64,000 bases of DNA, taken from contig NZ_FRCS01000008.1 of the NCBI RefSeq assembly GCF_900143005.1, forward strand, positions 186,001 through 250,000, in the 5' to 3' direction. How positions within the stretch are numbered: the stretch's first letter is position 1; each line of letters begins with the position of its first letter. The position numbers and the translations under genes were made by a program. The DNA comes from Cryptosporangium aurantiacum (lineage in GTDB: Bacteria; Actinomycetota; Actinomycetes; Mycobacteriales; Cryptosporangiaceae). The notes beneath the pieces are model-generated. The model searched no databases. It was not told the DNA's origin and saw only the letters and a program-made list of their open reading frames with translations. Positions 34,721-44,034 of this stretch are shown piece by piece.

Positions 34721-36241
34721 ATGGATCGGGTGGATCAGAGGTCGCCGGTTGCCGACGCGCACCGGCTGGCGGCGGCGCTCCGGCAGCACCGGACACGAGC
34801 CGGTCTGACGCAGCGCGAACTCGCCTTGCGGGTGCGGTACAGCCGGTCGTCGATCGCGAACGCCGAGGCGGGCGACGTCCGCGCGGTCGACCTGTACCGC
34901 CGCTGCGACGCCGCCCTCGGCACCGGCGGCACGTTGGAAGCGGCTCGAAGGGCGCTCGGCACGGCCGCCCACCCGCGTGCCGGGTCCTCGCCGCCCGCGT
35001 CCTCCGGTTCCCCGTCCGGCCCGCCCGACGCCACCGGACGCACCGCGTCACGCGAACCCGGCGCCGCCGGACACACCGCGTCACGCGAACCCGGCGCCGC
35101 CGGACACACCGCATCACACGAACCCGGCGCCACCGGACACACCGCATCACACGAACCCGACGCCACCGGACGCCCAGCGTCGCGGGAGACCGGCGCCTCC
35201 GGACACTCCGCGTCACGCGAACCCGGCGCCTCCAGCCAGCCCGCGTCACGCGAGCCCCGCGCAGGTGGCCGTTCTGCGTCGGACTCGCCCGGTGCAGCCG
35301 GACGCGCTGCTGCGGCCGCGTTCGCGGCGGACGCACCGTCCGGGCCGGTGCCGGTCGAGGAGGCGATCGAGCACCTGCGGCAGCACTGGCACCTCCTCGT
35401 CCGCACCGACAACCTGCTCGGTCCGCAAGCCGCGCTGCCCACCGCGCTCGATCACCTGTCGACGCTGGCGACGCTGCTGCGAACCGCCGCCGGCCCGGCC
35501 CGCACCGCGTTGCTCTGCCTCTCCGTCCGGTACGCGGAGACCGCCGCCTGGCTGCACCAGGACGTCGGGCAGCTCGATCACGCCACGGTCTGGGCCGACC
35601 GGGCGCTCGACTGGGCGCACGAGGGCGACGACCGCACCGCGCTGGCCTGGGTGCTGCACCGGCGCAGCCAGCTGCGGGCCGCCGGGGGCGACGCCGCCGG
35701 TGCGCTGTCGCTCGCGCGGGCAGCGCGGCGGTCCGGTGCGGACGCGGATCCCCCGCTGGCCGCGGCGCTGCACGTCCAGCAGGCGCGGGCCTACGCGGCG
35801 GTCGGCGACCGGCGCCGCTGCGTAGCCCTGCTACGCCGGGCTGCCGCTCTCGCCGACACCCGCGAGACCGCAGGAGACGGACGGGCCGGCTACGGCGGCC
35901 ACTGCACTCGCGCGTGGGTGCTCGCGCACCGCGGCGCCTGCGCGCTGCGGTTCGACGCTCCGGCGGAGGCCGCGGTACAGCTCCGCACGGCGCTGGCCGG
36001 GCTCGCTCCGGTCTACCGGCGCAATCGCGGTCTGGTCACCGGCTGGCTCGCCGAGGCGTACGCCCGCCTCGGCGCGGCGGACGAGGCGCTGCGGGCCGCG
36101 GCGTGGAGCCGGGCAGTGGGCGAGGCCACCGGCTCGGCGTCCGTGCTGGCCCAGGCCGGTGCGGCGGAAGAACTCGCCAGGGCGGCCGAGGGATCGGGCC
36201 GCCCGGCGCCCGTCCGCACGGTCCTCAGCCGCGCAGCCTGA
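34721..36241 (+). CDS. XRE-type helix-turn-helix protein with TPR-like C-terminus and 11-residue repeat linker
   Basis: A 506-residue putative regulator. Residues 11-65 form an XRE helix-turn-helix (LAAALRQHRTRAGLTQRELA, RYSRSSIANAEAG). Residues 103-190 are eight tandem 11-residue repeats of the type GATGHTASHEP, an unstructured linker. From about 205 to the end are helical pairs resembling TPRs (DHATVWADRALDWAHEGDD, DAAGALSLARAARRSG, AAVQLRTALAGLAPVYRRN). This architecture is common in Streptomyces-type regulators whose targets are mostly unknown. The ATG has GGGGGAGG upstream. Autoregulation through the CCGGAC cluster is a fair guess. Confidence 0.85.
   Translation: MDRVDQRSPVADAHRLAAALRQHRTRAGLTQRELALRVRYSRSSIANAEAGDVRAVDLYRRCDAALGTGGTLEAARRALGTAAHPRAGSSPPASSGSPSGPPDATGRTASREPGAAGHTASREPGAAGHTASHEPGATGHTASHEPDATGRPASRETGASGHSASREPGASSQPASREPRAGGRSASDSPGAAGRAAAAAFAADAPSGPVPVEEAIEHLRQHWHLLVRTDNLLGPQAALPTALDHLSTLATLLRTAAGPARTALLCLSVRYAETAAWLHQDVGQLDHATVWADRALDWAHEGDDRTALAWVLHRRSQLRAAGGDAAGALSLARAARRSGADADPPLAAALHVQQARAYAAVGDRRRCVALLRRAAALADTRETAGDGRAGYGGHCTRAWVLAHRGACALRFDAPAEAAVQLRTALAGLAPVYRRNRGLVTGWLAEAYARLGAADEALRAAAWSRAVGEATGSASVLAQAGAAEELARAAEGSGRPAPVRTVLSRAA
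35027..35290 (+). repeat. 33-nt minisatellite inside the HTH regulator gene
   Basis: Eight consecutive 33-bp units encode the 11-residue repeat with varying residues, for example GAAGHTASREP and DATGRPASRET. The third to fifth copies are the most alike in DNA. Copy number could vary between strains. Confidence 0.88.
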
Positions 36242-36288
36242 GCGCGCGCAGCCTGAGCGCGTGCCCGGACGCGAGCGGCCCGAGGCTC

Positions 36289-36310
36289 GGCGGCCTGAGG
36301 CTGGGCCGCC
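36289..36310. terminator. Hairpin between convergent genes
   Basis: GGCGGCC and GGCCGCC arms with an 8-nt loop lie between the HTH gene stop and the membrane-protein stop. Short tandem copies of GCGCAGCCTGAGC occur just after 36228. Confidence 0.4.
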
Positions 36311-36336
36311 CCAGCGCGTGCGGCGGGAGTGCGCGG

Positions 36337-38523
36337 TCAGCAGCGGGAGCGCCAGGGCTGGTCGAACGTCCCGGTCAGGAAGTACGTACCGGCCCGCTGC
36401 AGCTTCACTTTCACCCAGGTGCCGTCGGGCTCGATGCAGCCCTCCGGCCCGCGCAGCGTCAGCCACGGCGACCACCGCACGCGCACGGTGAGGTCGGTCG
36501 CGACCGGGCTGGTGAACCGGACGCCGGTCGCCCCGCTGGACACCAGCTGCGCCGGGTACGGCACCACGGCCGGTCCGCCGACCACCCGGTAGAGCGACCA
36601 GTCGCTGTTCTCCCACTCCTTGCGCAGGTAGGAGAGGTTCGCCTCGACCAGCGCGGCCTCTTCGCGCCCTGCGGGGTCCAGCCGCGATTCCCGCGGCACC
36701 GCCACGTAGCTGACCGCGTTCTCGTAGAGCCAGGAGAGGTACGTGTCCGGGGCGAGCGTGTCGTCGTAGAACAACGGGTTGCGATCGACGTCCACCTGGC
36801 GTTCCCAGCCGCGCGCGATCGGGACCACGTCCGCGACGTAGGTCGACTCCCAGTGGTCGCGGAGCGGCACCACCTCGACGCGGCCCACCGGGCCGCGGTG
36901 TTCCAGCTGGGCGATCAGCGGCTGGTAGTACAGCCGGGTCGCTTCGCGCGCGCCCGCGTAGGCGAGGTCGCCACCGATCAACGGCGGCTGCCACCAGCAG
37001 AGCAACGCGACGACACCGGCCAGCAGCCGCCGGTCGAGCGTGGAGATCGCGACGACGACCGGCGCCGCGAACAGCATCGACAGCCGGACGACGTTACTGC
37101 CGACCGGGTTGTCCGTGTAGTACGTCAACGCGGCGCCGACCGCCGACAGCAGGGCCGCGATCCGCACCGCCTGGTAGCCACGGCGCGGCACCAGCAGCAC
37201 GACCGCGAGGCACGCCGCCACGCAGACCTTCATCGACTCCTCGCTGAACGGCTGCACACCGCCGTCGTGGAAGACGAAGGTCGGCACGGCCATCGCGATG
37301 CCCGCGCCGATGCCGAGGACCAGGCCCTCGGTGACCATCCCGGAGAGGAGAAGGGCGGCGCCGCACAACCCGACGAACAGCCCGGCGACCGGGCTGGCCG
37401 CGGTGCTCGCGGCGGCGAGCGCTCCGGCCAGCAGCAGTTCCCACCAGGTCGCGCGGGAGGAGAACAGGCCCCTGATCCAGTGCCCGGCCGTGCCGTACGG
37501 CGCCCGGTAGCGGTGGGCCGAGGCGGCGATGACGCAGAGCGCGAGCATCCCGAGCGCGATGCCCATCGCGAACGTCGTCCGGCCGCTGACCAGGTTGAAC
37601 ACGCCGGTGACGGCGCCCAGCACGCCGGCCGTGAGCGGACGCCTGGCGCCGACCTGGGCGAGCAACCAGGCGAACGCGACGGCCGAGACGACGACCGAGA
37701 TCGCGCCGACGCCACGGGAGCCGAAGATCGCGTTCGCCGGGCCGGTGAACGCGCTGTAGCCGAACGGATAGACGCCGCCGTACCAGCGGAAGTCGATCGG
37801 GACGAAGCCGTGCTCGTCGAAGAAGTGACCGCGGGCGACCTGCGCGGACAGGTCGGTGCCTGCCAGTGGGAGCGACAGGAAACCGACCGCGAGCAGCAGG
37901 GACGTCAGGAATGTGACGGTCACCGGCATGCGGTGGGACTCCGGGAGCAGACGGTCCAGGAAACCGTCCCAGCGTCCGCCGTCGCGCCGCGGTGGCTCCG
38001 AGCCGACCGGCAGCCGAAGGCTCACGCCGCCGAGCCCTCCGTGCATAGCCGTCGCGGGTTCCGCGGCCCTCACCTGAGCGCCCGCATCGACGACAGCCCG
38101 CGAGCCAGCCCCAGCAGGCGCCGCCACCGGCGCCTCCGCGGGCGCCGCCGACTCGACCGCCACCGGCTCCGCCTCCGGCGCCACCGACGCCTCCGCCGAC
38201 GCGGGCCCAGACTCATCGGCCGCCGCCGCAGACGCGGGCCGCGCCCCGCCCGCCGCGGCCACGGGCCGAGCCTCATCCGCCGCAGACGCGGGCCGCGCCT
38301 CATCCGCCGCGGCGGCGACCTCGTCAGCCGGCGCCGCCGCGGACGGCGCGGCGGCGTCCGCGGCCTCCACCGGCGGCGAGACCGGAGCCGCCGCGCCCGG
38401 CTCGCCGTCGGAGGATGACGCCGAGGACGACGCGTCGGTGTCCGTTTCGGCTGCGGCAGACGCGGACGAATCCGAGGTCGGCGCGTCCCGGTGGGGCGAC
38501 GCCGGCGACACCGTTTCAGGCAT
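36337..38523 (-). CDS. Large polytopic membrane protein downstream of glnE
   Basis: A 728-residue protein of unknown function. The first 185 residues are low-complexity and acidic (Ala/Glu/Pro/Ser, with ADEARPASA-like repeats), probably a cytosolic tail. A membrane domain of about 10-11 helices follows, from residue 200 (VTVTFLTSLLLAVGFLSLPL) to about 540. The C-terminal 190 residues are extracytoplasmic and carry aromatic beta-strand segments. The layout recalls GT-C glycosyltransferase or YfhO-like membrane proteins, but no catalytic motif is certain. The ATG lies within the last codons of glnE (8-bp overlap), indicating coupled translation. Confidence 0.8.
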   Translation of the reverse strand: MPETVSPASPHRDAPTSDSSASAAAETDTDASSSASSSDGEPGAAAPVSPPVEAADAAAPSAAAPADEVAAAADEARPASAADEARPVAAAGGARPASAAAADESGPASAEASVAPEAEPVAVESAAPAEAPVAAPAGAGSRAVVDAGAQVRAAEPATAMHGGLGGVSLRLPVGSEPPRRDGGRWDGFLDRLLPESHRMPVTVTFLTSLLLAVGFLSLPLAGTDLSAQVARGHFFDEHGFVPIDFRWYGGVYPFGYSAFTGPANAIFGSRGVGAISVVVSAVAFAWLLAQVGARRPLTAGVLGAVTGVFNLVSGRTTFAMGIALGMLALCVIAASAHRYRAPYGTAGHWIRGLFSSRATWWELLLAGALAAASTAASPVAGLFVGLCGAALLLSGMVTEGLVLGIGAGIAMAVPTFVFHDGGVQPFSEESMKVCVAACLAVVLLVPRRGYQAVRIAALLSAVGAALTYYTDNPVGSNVVRLSMLFAAPVVVAISTLDRRLLAGVVALLCWWQPPLIGGDLAYAGAREATRLYYQPLIAQLEHRGPVGRVEVVPLRDHWESTYVADVVPIARGWERQVDVDRNPLFYDDTLAPDTYLSWLYENAVSYVAVPRESRLDPAGREEAALVEANLSYLRKEWENSDWSLYRVVGGPAVVPYPAQLVSSGATGVRFTSPVATDLTVRVRWSPWLTLRGPEGCIEPDGTWVKVKLQRAGTYFLTGTFDQPWRSRC

Positions 38524-41500
38524 AGAACACCCGCTCCACCGCTTGCCGTCCGTGCCGCATCGTCCGCAGATAGTCGTCGAGGAACTCGCCGGTATCGGCG
38601 TCGGCGGGTCGCCCGAGCGCCCGCGCCACCCCGTGCAACTCGCTCCCGTGCCGCGGCAACTGGTCCGACGGGCGACCCCGGACGAGCATCAACGCGTTCC
38701 GGACCTCCGCCGCCATCTCCCACGCCGCGACCAACGCGTCGTGGTCGGCCGCCGTGATGAGGTCGGCGTCCCGTGCCGCCTCCAGCGCCGCGATCGTCTG
38801 CGTCGTCTGCAGCCCCGGCACCTTCGCCCCGGAGCGCAACTGCAACAGCTGCACGGTCCATTCGACGTCGGCGAGCCCGCCGCGCCCGAGTTTCGTGTGG
38901 GTGGCGGGGTCGGCGCCGCGTGGCAGCCGCTCGACGTCCACCCGGGCCTTGATCCGGCGGATCTCGGTGATCGCGGACGCGTCCAGGCCCTCGGCCGGGT
39001 AGCGCAGCGGGTCGATCAGCTCGATGAACCGCCGCCCGAGGTCCTCGTCGCCGGCGACCGGCCGGGCGCGCAGCAGCGCCTGCCATTCCCACGGCTTCGA
39101 CCAGCGTCGGTAGTACTCGCTGTACGAACCCATCGACCGCACCAGCGGACCCTGCCGCCCCTCCGGACGCAGGTTCGCGTCGATCCCGAGCGGCGGGTCC
39201 GGAGCCGGCGAGCTGAGCAACCGGCGCAGTTCCTCGGCCACCGCCCGGGCCGCGACCGTCGCCTCCTGCTCGGTCGCGCCGTCGAGCGGCTCGTGGACGA
39301 ACATCACGTCGGCGTCGGAGGAGTACGACATCTCCGCGCCGCCGAGCCGCCCCATGCCGATGATCGCCATCCGCATCGGCAGCCGGCCGCCCCGGTTCTC
39401 GGCGACCACTCGCTCCGCGACCGAGAGCGCAGCCACCAGGACGGCGTCCGTGACGTCGGTCAGCGCGCGGCCGACCGCTGAGACGTCGTCGAAGCCGAGC
39501 AGGTCCGCGAACGCGGTCCGCAGCAGCTCACGACGGCGCAGCGCCCGGGCAGCCACCACCGAGGACTCCGCTTCCGAGTGCCGGCCGGCCGCAGCGCGCA
39601 GCGCCCCGTGCAGGACGTCACGGGACCGTGGCACCAGCTCGGCGTCGTCGGCCAGCAGCCGCAGCCCCTCCGGGTCGTGGGTGAGCAGGTCGGCGACGTA
39701 AGCGCTGGTCCCGAGCAGGGTCGGCAGCCGCTCGGCCACCAGCCCCTCGTCCCGCACCAGGCGCAGGAACCAGGGCGTGGCGCCGAGCCGGTCGGACACC
39801 TGCCGGTAGGCGAGCAGGCCGGCGTCCGGGTCCGGCGCGTCGGCGAACAGCCCCAGCATCGCGGGTAGCAGCGCCCGCTGGATGTGCGCCCGCCGGGACA
39901 CGCCCTGCGTCAACGCCTGGACGTGCCGCAGCGCGCCGGCCGGGTCGCTGAACCCGAGCGCCTCCAGCCGAGCCTGCGCGGACGCCGGGAGCATCCGCAG
40001 GTCCTCGTTGGAGACCGTGGCAACCGCCTCCAGCAGCGGCCGGTAGAAGAGCTTCTCGTGCAGCCTGCGGACCTCGCGCGCGTGCCGGGCCCACTCCGCG
40101 GAGAAACCCTCCACCGGGTCGCCGCCACCGCGGTGCCCGAGCGTCGCGGCGAGCCACCGCAGCTCGTCGTGGTCGGTCGGGAGCCGGTGGGTACGGCGTA
40201 GGCGCTGCAGTTGCAGGCGGTGTTCGACCGTGCGGAGGAACCGGTAGGACGAGTCGAGCGCTTCACCGTCGAGCCGACCCACGTACCCGCCGTCGATCAG
40301 CGCCCGCAGCGCGTCCAGCGTGTTGCCGCTGCGCAGCGTCGCGTCGCCCCGACCGTGGACGAGTTGCAGCAGCTGCACCGCGAACTCGATGTCCCGCAGG
40401 CCACCGGGGCCCAGTTTGATCTCCCGCGGGGCCTCCTTGACCGGCAGCGACTGCTCGACCCGCTGGCGCATCGCGCGGATCTCGGCCACCGCGCCCTCGC
40501 GGCCGGCCGCACCCTCGCGGCGCGACGAGCCGGTGGTGGTGCCCCAGACCAGCGGCGTCACCTCGGCCATCCACGCCATGCCCAGGTCGAGGTCACCGGC
40601 GATCGGACGGGCCTTGATCAGCGCCTGGAACTCCCAGGTGCGGGCCCACTGCTTGTAGTACGCGGCGTGCGAAGCCAGGGTCCGGACCAGCGGCCCGTCC
40701 TTGCCCTCCGGCCGCAGCGCCGCGTCGACCTGCCAGGCCACGTCCCTGCAGATCCGGATCATCGTGCCGGCCAGCGTGGTCGCGGTACGGAGTGCCGGTC
40801 CCGGGTTCTCCGTCGCCGGGAAATCTTCGCCGGGCGCACCCGGTTCGGCCACGAACACCACGTCGACGTCGCTGACGTAGTTGAGCTCCCGGCCGCCGCA
40901 CTTGCCCATCCCGATGACGCCGAGCCGGACCGCGGGAGCGTCGTCCGGAAGTGCGGCTGCGGCCACCGCGAGCGCTGCCCGCACCGTCGCCTCGGCGAGG
41001 TCGGCCAGTTCGGTGGCGATCATCGCGACGTCCGAGCGGCCGTTCGGCCCGGCGTCGCTCAGGTCCCTGGCCACCGTGCGCAGCAGACAGCGCCGGTAGG
41101 CCAGCCGCAGATCGGCGACGATCTCCGGCCCGGCACCCCGAGCCTTCACCCCGCCGCTACCCCAGGTCTCCCCGGCGTCGGTGGGCGCGCCCACAGCGTC
41201 CAACAGGATTTCACGGAGCAGTTCGGGTGACGGCGGGGAAGGCTCCCACACACCGGTCACCAACGCGCGCCACTCGTCGGGGAACGCGCACAGGTGATCG
41301 CCGAGCGCCGCGGACGCTCCGAGGATGCCCACCAGCCGGTGCCGGAGACCGACGTCCGTCCGGAGGGCCTCGGTCAGCGTCGTCGGGTCCTTCTGACCGG
41401 CGTTCAACCGGTGCAGGGTGAGCACCGCCAGGTCGGGGTCGGCGGCGGCCGCGAGTTCGGTGATCAGCACCTCGCCGTCCGGACCGGCCGGTGTGGACGT

Positions 41501-41614
41501 CTCCGGGCTCCACCACCCGAGGCCGTCGGGACCGAGCAGTTCGGCGGCGCGCCCCGGGTTGACGAAACCGAGCCGCGCCAACCGGCTGGTGCCGACCGGT
41601 TGGGGCCGGGTCAT
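38516..41614 (-). CDS. glnE: Glutamine synthetase adenylyltransferase/deadenylase GlnE
   Basis: GlnE adds AMP to, or removes it from, the regulatory tyrosine of GlnA1. The 1032-residue protein has two nucleotidyltransferase domains: the N-terminal deadenylase site (GKCGGRELNYVSDVDVVFV, near residue 245) and the C-terminal adenylylase site (GRLGGAEMSYSSDADVMFV, near residue 765). A PII-responsive helical region lies between and after them. The ATG at 41614 overlaps the stop of the amidotransferase gene (ATGA); a longer upstream frame is out of register with the family. The order glnA2, amidotransferase, glnE suggests one transcript. Confidence 0.96.
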   Translation of the reverse strand: MTRPQPVGTSRLARLGFVNPGRAAELLGPDGLGWWSPETSTPAGPDGEVLITELAAAADPDLAVLTLHRLNAGQKDPTTLTEALRTDVGLRHRLVGILGASAALGDHLCAFPDEWRALVTGVWEPSPPSPELLREILLDAVGAPTDAGETWGSGGVKARGAGPEIVADLRLAYRRCLLRTVARDLSDAGPNGRSDVAMIATELADLAEATVRAALAVAAAALPDDAPAVRLGVIGMGKCGGRELNYVSDVDVVFVAEPGAPGEDFPATENPGPALRTATTLAGTMIRICRDVAWQVDAALRPEGKDGPLVRTLASHAAYYKQWARTWEFQALIKARPIAGDLDLGMAWMAEVTPLVWGTTTGSSRREGAAGREGAVAEIRAMRQRVEQSLPVKEAPREIKLGPGGLRDIEFAVQLLQLVHGRGDATLRSGNTLDALRALIDGGYVGRLDGEALDSSYRFLRTVEHRLQLQRLRRTHRLPTDHDELRWLAATLGHRGGGDPVEGFSAEWARHAREVRRLHEKLFYRPLLEAVATVSNEDLRMLPASAQARLEALGFSDPAGALRHVQALTQGVSRRAHIQRALLPAMLGLFADAPDPDAGLLAYRQVSDRLGATPWFLRLVRDEGLVAERLPTLLGTSAYVADLLTHDPEGLRLLADDAELVPRSRDVLHGALRAAAGRHSEAESSVVAARALRRRELLRTAFADLLGFDDVSAVGRALTDVTDAVLVAALSVAERVVAENRGGRLPMRMAIIGMGRLGGAEMSYSSDADVMFVHEPLDGATEQEATVAARAVAEELRRLLSSPAPDPPLGIDANLRPEGRQGPLVRSMGSYSEYYRRWSKPWEWQALLRARPVAGDEDLGRRFIELIDPLRYPAEGLDASAITEIRRIKARVDVERLPRGADPATHTKLGRGGLADVEWTVQLLQLRSGAKVPGLQTTQTIAALEAARDADLITAADHDALVAAWEMAAEVRNALMLVRGRPSDQLPRHGSELHGVARALGRPADADTGEFLDDYLRTMRHGRQAVERVFYA

Positions 41615-42378
41615 GCGTCTACCACCGGCAGCGGGATGCCGCGGCCGGAGAGACGGCCGGCGGCCAGCGCGACGAACCGCCCGGCGAACGGACGCCACAC
41701 TTCTTCGATGTCGTCCTCCACGGCGGCGCAGCGGGTGAGTACGTCCTCGGCGTCGAGGCCGGTCCGGCTCAACGAGCCGTCGTCGCTCGCCGCCCAGTCA
41801 GCGAGCATCGGCACGTCGCACTCGATGTGGAACTGGATGCCCCAGGCCCGCTCGCCGAGCCGGAACGCCTGGTGCGGCACCCGCGGCGAGGACGCCAGCA
41901 GGACCGCACCCGGCGGCAGCACGGTGATCTCGTCGACGTGCCACTGGTACACGTCGGGAGTGAACGGCAGCATCGCGAACAGCGGGTCGGTCTCGGCCAG
42001 GTCGCGTTTGGCGACCAGGAACGCCCCGATCTCCGGTCCGTTGCGGGCCGGCTCGACCCGGCCGCCCAGCGCACCGGCGAGCAGCTGACCGCCGAGGCAC
42101 ACGCCGAGCGTGGCCACGCGGTTGGCCACCGCTTCGCGCAGGAGGCCCCGCAACGCCGGGAACCACGGCGATGCGGGCTTCCCGTCGACGTCGTAGGCGG
42201 GCTGGGCGCCACCGAGCACGACCAGGCCGTCGTAGCCGGTCAGGTCGGCCGGGAGCGGCTCGCCGTCGTTGGCCCGCACCACGTGGAGCTCCCCGCCGGC
42301 TTCGGTGAGCCAGTCACCCAGTCGGCGGGCGTCGTCCTCGGCGTCGTTCTGGACGACCAGCAGTCGTGGGTTGCTCAC
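41611..42378 (-). CDS. Class I glutamine amidotransferase-like protein
   Basis: A 255-residue GATase1 domain protein with nucleophile Cys94 (TLGVCLGGQLLA), the LVVLGGAQPAYD oxyanion-loop segment and His/Glu of the triad in IQFHIECD. Stand-alone members resemble gamma-glutamyl hydrolases or GMP-synthase amidotransferase subunits. Placed between glnA2 and glnE, it may hydrolyse gamma-glutamylated compounds or glutamine. Its stop overlaps the glnE start by 4 bp. The GTG start at 42378 follows the glnA2 stop by 51 bp. Confidence 0.88.
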   Translation of the reverse strand: MSNPRLLVVQNDAEDDARRLGDWLTEAGGELHVVRANDGEPLPADLTGYDGLVVLGGAQPAYDVDGKPASPWFPALRGLLREAVANRVATLGVCLGGQLLAGALGGRVEPARNGPEIGAFLVAKRDLAETDPLFAMLPFTPDVYQWHVDEITVLPPGAVLLASSPRVPHQAFRLGERAWGIQFHIECDVPMLADWAASDDGSLSRTGLDAEDVLTRCAAVEDDIEEVWRPFAGRFVALAAGRLSGRGIPLPVVDA

Positions 42379-42429
42379 CCTTGCAGGCTATCGACTGCCC
42401 GCGCGGGCACGCTCAGAGCCAGTGCCCGC

Positions 42430-43782
42430 TTACAAAAAGGGCAGGTATCGACGCCGCTCGTAAGCGGTCACCTGTCGGCGGTAGTCGTCCCACTCGGCCC
42501 GCTTGTTCTTCAGGAAGAAGTCGAAGATCTGCTCACCGAGCGCCTCGGCGACCAGTTCACTCTTCTCCATGTAGCCGAGGGCCTCGGACAGGTCGTGCGG
42601 CAGGTCCTGGTAGCCCAGCGCCCGCCGCTCGTCGGGTGAGAGCGACCAGACGTCGTCCTCGGCACCGGGCGGGAGTTCGTACCCCTCTTCGATGCCCTTG
42701 AGACCGGCGGTAAGCAGCACCGCGAACGTCAGGTACGGGTTGCACGCGGCGTCGACCGAACGGATCTCGACCCGGGCCGAGTGCGGCTTGCCGTAGCGCG
42801 GCACCCGGACCAGCGCCGACCGGTTGAGGTGACCCCAGCAGATCGAGCTCGGCGCCTCGTTCACCGTGTTCGGCTGGATCGCGCCGAACAGCCGCTTGTA
42901 GGAGTTCACCCACTGGTTGGTGACCGCGGTGTACTCCCGGGCGTGGAACAGCATGCCCGCGATGAACGCCTTCGCGGTCTTCGACAGCGTCATCGGGTCG
43001 CCCGGGTCGTGGAACGCGTTGCGCTCGCCCTCGAACAGCGACAGGTGGGTGTGCATGCCGTTGCCGGCCAGGTCGGTGAACGGCTTCGGCATGAACGTCG
43101 CGGAGACGCCCTGGAAGAGCGCGACCTCCTTGATGACGTGCCGGAACGTCATGATGTTGTCGGCGGTGGCCAGCGCGTCGGCGTAGCGGAGGTCGATCTC
43201 CTGCTGGCCGGGCGCGGTCTCGTGGTGGCTGAACTCCACCGAGATGCCGATCCGCTCCAGCGCCAGGACGGCCTGCCGCCGGAAGTCACGGGCGGTGGCA
43301 TGCGTGGTGTGGTCGAAGTAGCCGCCGGAGTCGACCGGCGTGGGCCGGCGACCGTCGGTGGGGTGGTCGGCGAGCAGGAAGAACTCGATCTCGGGGTGCG
43401 TGTAGAACGTGAACCCCTTGTCGGCGGCCTTCCGCAGCGCGCGGCGCAGCACGTGCCGCGGGTCGGCCCAGGACGGCGACCCGTCCGGCATCTGGATGTC
43501 GCAGAACATCCGGGCGCTCTCACCGGAGCCCGCGCCCTCGAAGGGGAAGACCTGGAACGTCGAGGGGTCCGGCATCGCGACCATGTCGGCCTCGTAGACG
43601 CGGGTGAAGCCCTCGATCGCCGACCCGTCGAACCCGATGCCCTCTTCGAACGCGGCCTCGAGCTCCGCCGGCGCGACCGAGACGCTCTTCAGCGTCCCGA
43701 GCACATCGGTGAACCACAGCCGGACGAAGCGAATGTCTCGCTCTTCCAGCGTGCGCAGCACGAAATCCTGCTGACGGTCCAC
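42430..43782 (-). CDS. glnA2: Glutamine synthetase-like protein GlnA2
   Basis: A 450-residue type I glutamine synthetase homologue. It has the family blocks IGFDGSAIEGFTRVYEADM, the metal-binding PEIEFFLL, FMPKPFTDLAGNGMHTHLS and GHLNRSALVRVP. The adenylylation tyrosine is missing: the corresponding segment is DDVWSLSPDE. In Streptomyces, GlnA2 is not needed for normal glutamine synthesis and the related GlnA3 is a gamma-glutamylpolyamine synthetase, so the substrate here may be an amine rather than ammonia. It appears to lead the transcript that includes the amidotransferase and glnE. Confidence 0.94.
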   Translation of the reverse strand: MDRQQDFVLRTLEERDIRFVRLWFTDVLGTLKSVSVAPAELEAAFEEGIGFDGSAIEGFTRVYEADMVAMPDPSTFQVFPFEGAGSGESARMFCDIQMPDGSPSWADPRHVLRRALRKAADKGFTFYTHPEIEFFLLADHPTDGRRPTPVDSGGYFDHTTHATARDFRRQAVLALERIGISVEFSHHETAPGQQEIDLRYADALATADNIMTFRHVIKEVALFQGVSATFMPKPFTDLAGNGMHTHLSLFEGERNAFHDPGDPMTLSKTAKAFIAGMLFHAREYTAVTNQWVNSYKRLFGAIQPNTVNEAPSSICWGHLNRSALVRVPRYGKPHSARVEIRSVDAACNPYLTFAVLLTAGLKGIEEGYELPPGAEDDVWSLSPDERRALGYQDLPHDLSEALGYMEKSELVAEALGEQIFDFFLKNKRAEWDDYRRQVTAYERRRYLPFL

Positions 43783-43839
43783 GACGCCTACCCCTCCAGT
43801 TGGTGCTCGAAGCCTGGCCCCGGAGTCTTCCGGGACGGT

Positions 43840-43855
43840 GTTACGACGACGTTAC
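43840..43855. promoter_or_regulatory. GTTAC-n6-GTTAC repeat upstream of glnA2
   Basis: Two GTTAC copies separated by 6 bp lie 58 bp upstream of the glnA2 start. Read toward glnA2 they are GTAAC-n6-GTAAC, close to the first half of a GlnR box. No second half is visible, so this is a weak candidate. Confidence 0.4.
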
Positions 43856-44034
43856 GGCCTTGGGGCACCATGTGGGGAATCGCCGGTTGTGGCCCCGGAT
43901 TGACGCCCTCATCACATCCGGCCGGATCAACTTTCATCCTATTCGGCGAGTTCGTGCACAGACGAGATATACCGCCTGCACAAAAACGGGCGAAAGACCC
44001 ACCGCCGACGTTACTCGTCAGTAGCGTCGGGCTC

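Noticed and set aside
34342-38418. Open frame of 1358 codons on the plus strand
   Set aside because: It is a GC-bias shadow of the HTH regulator and of the membrane-protein gene, Arg/Pro/His-rich and without any domain.
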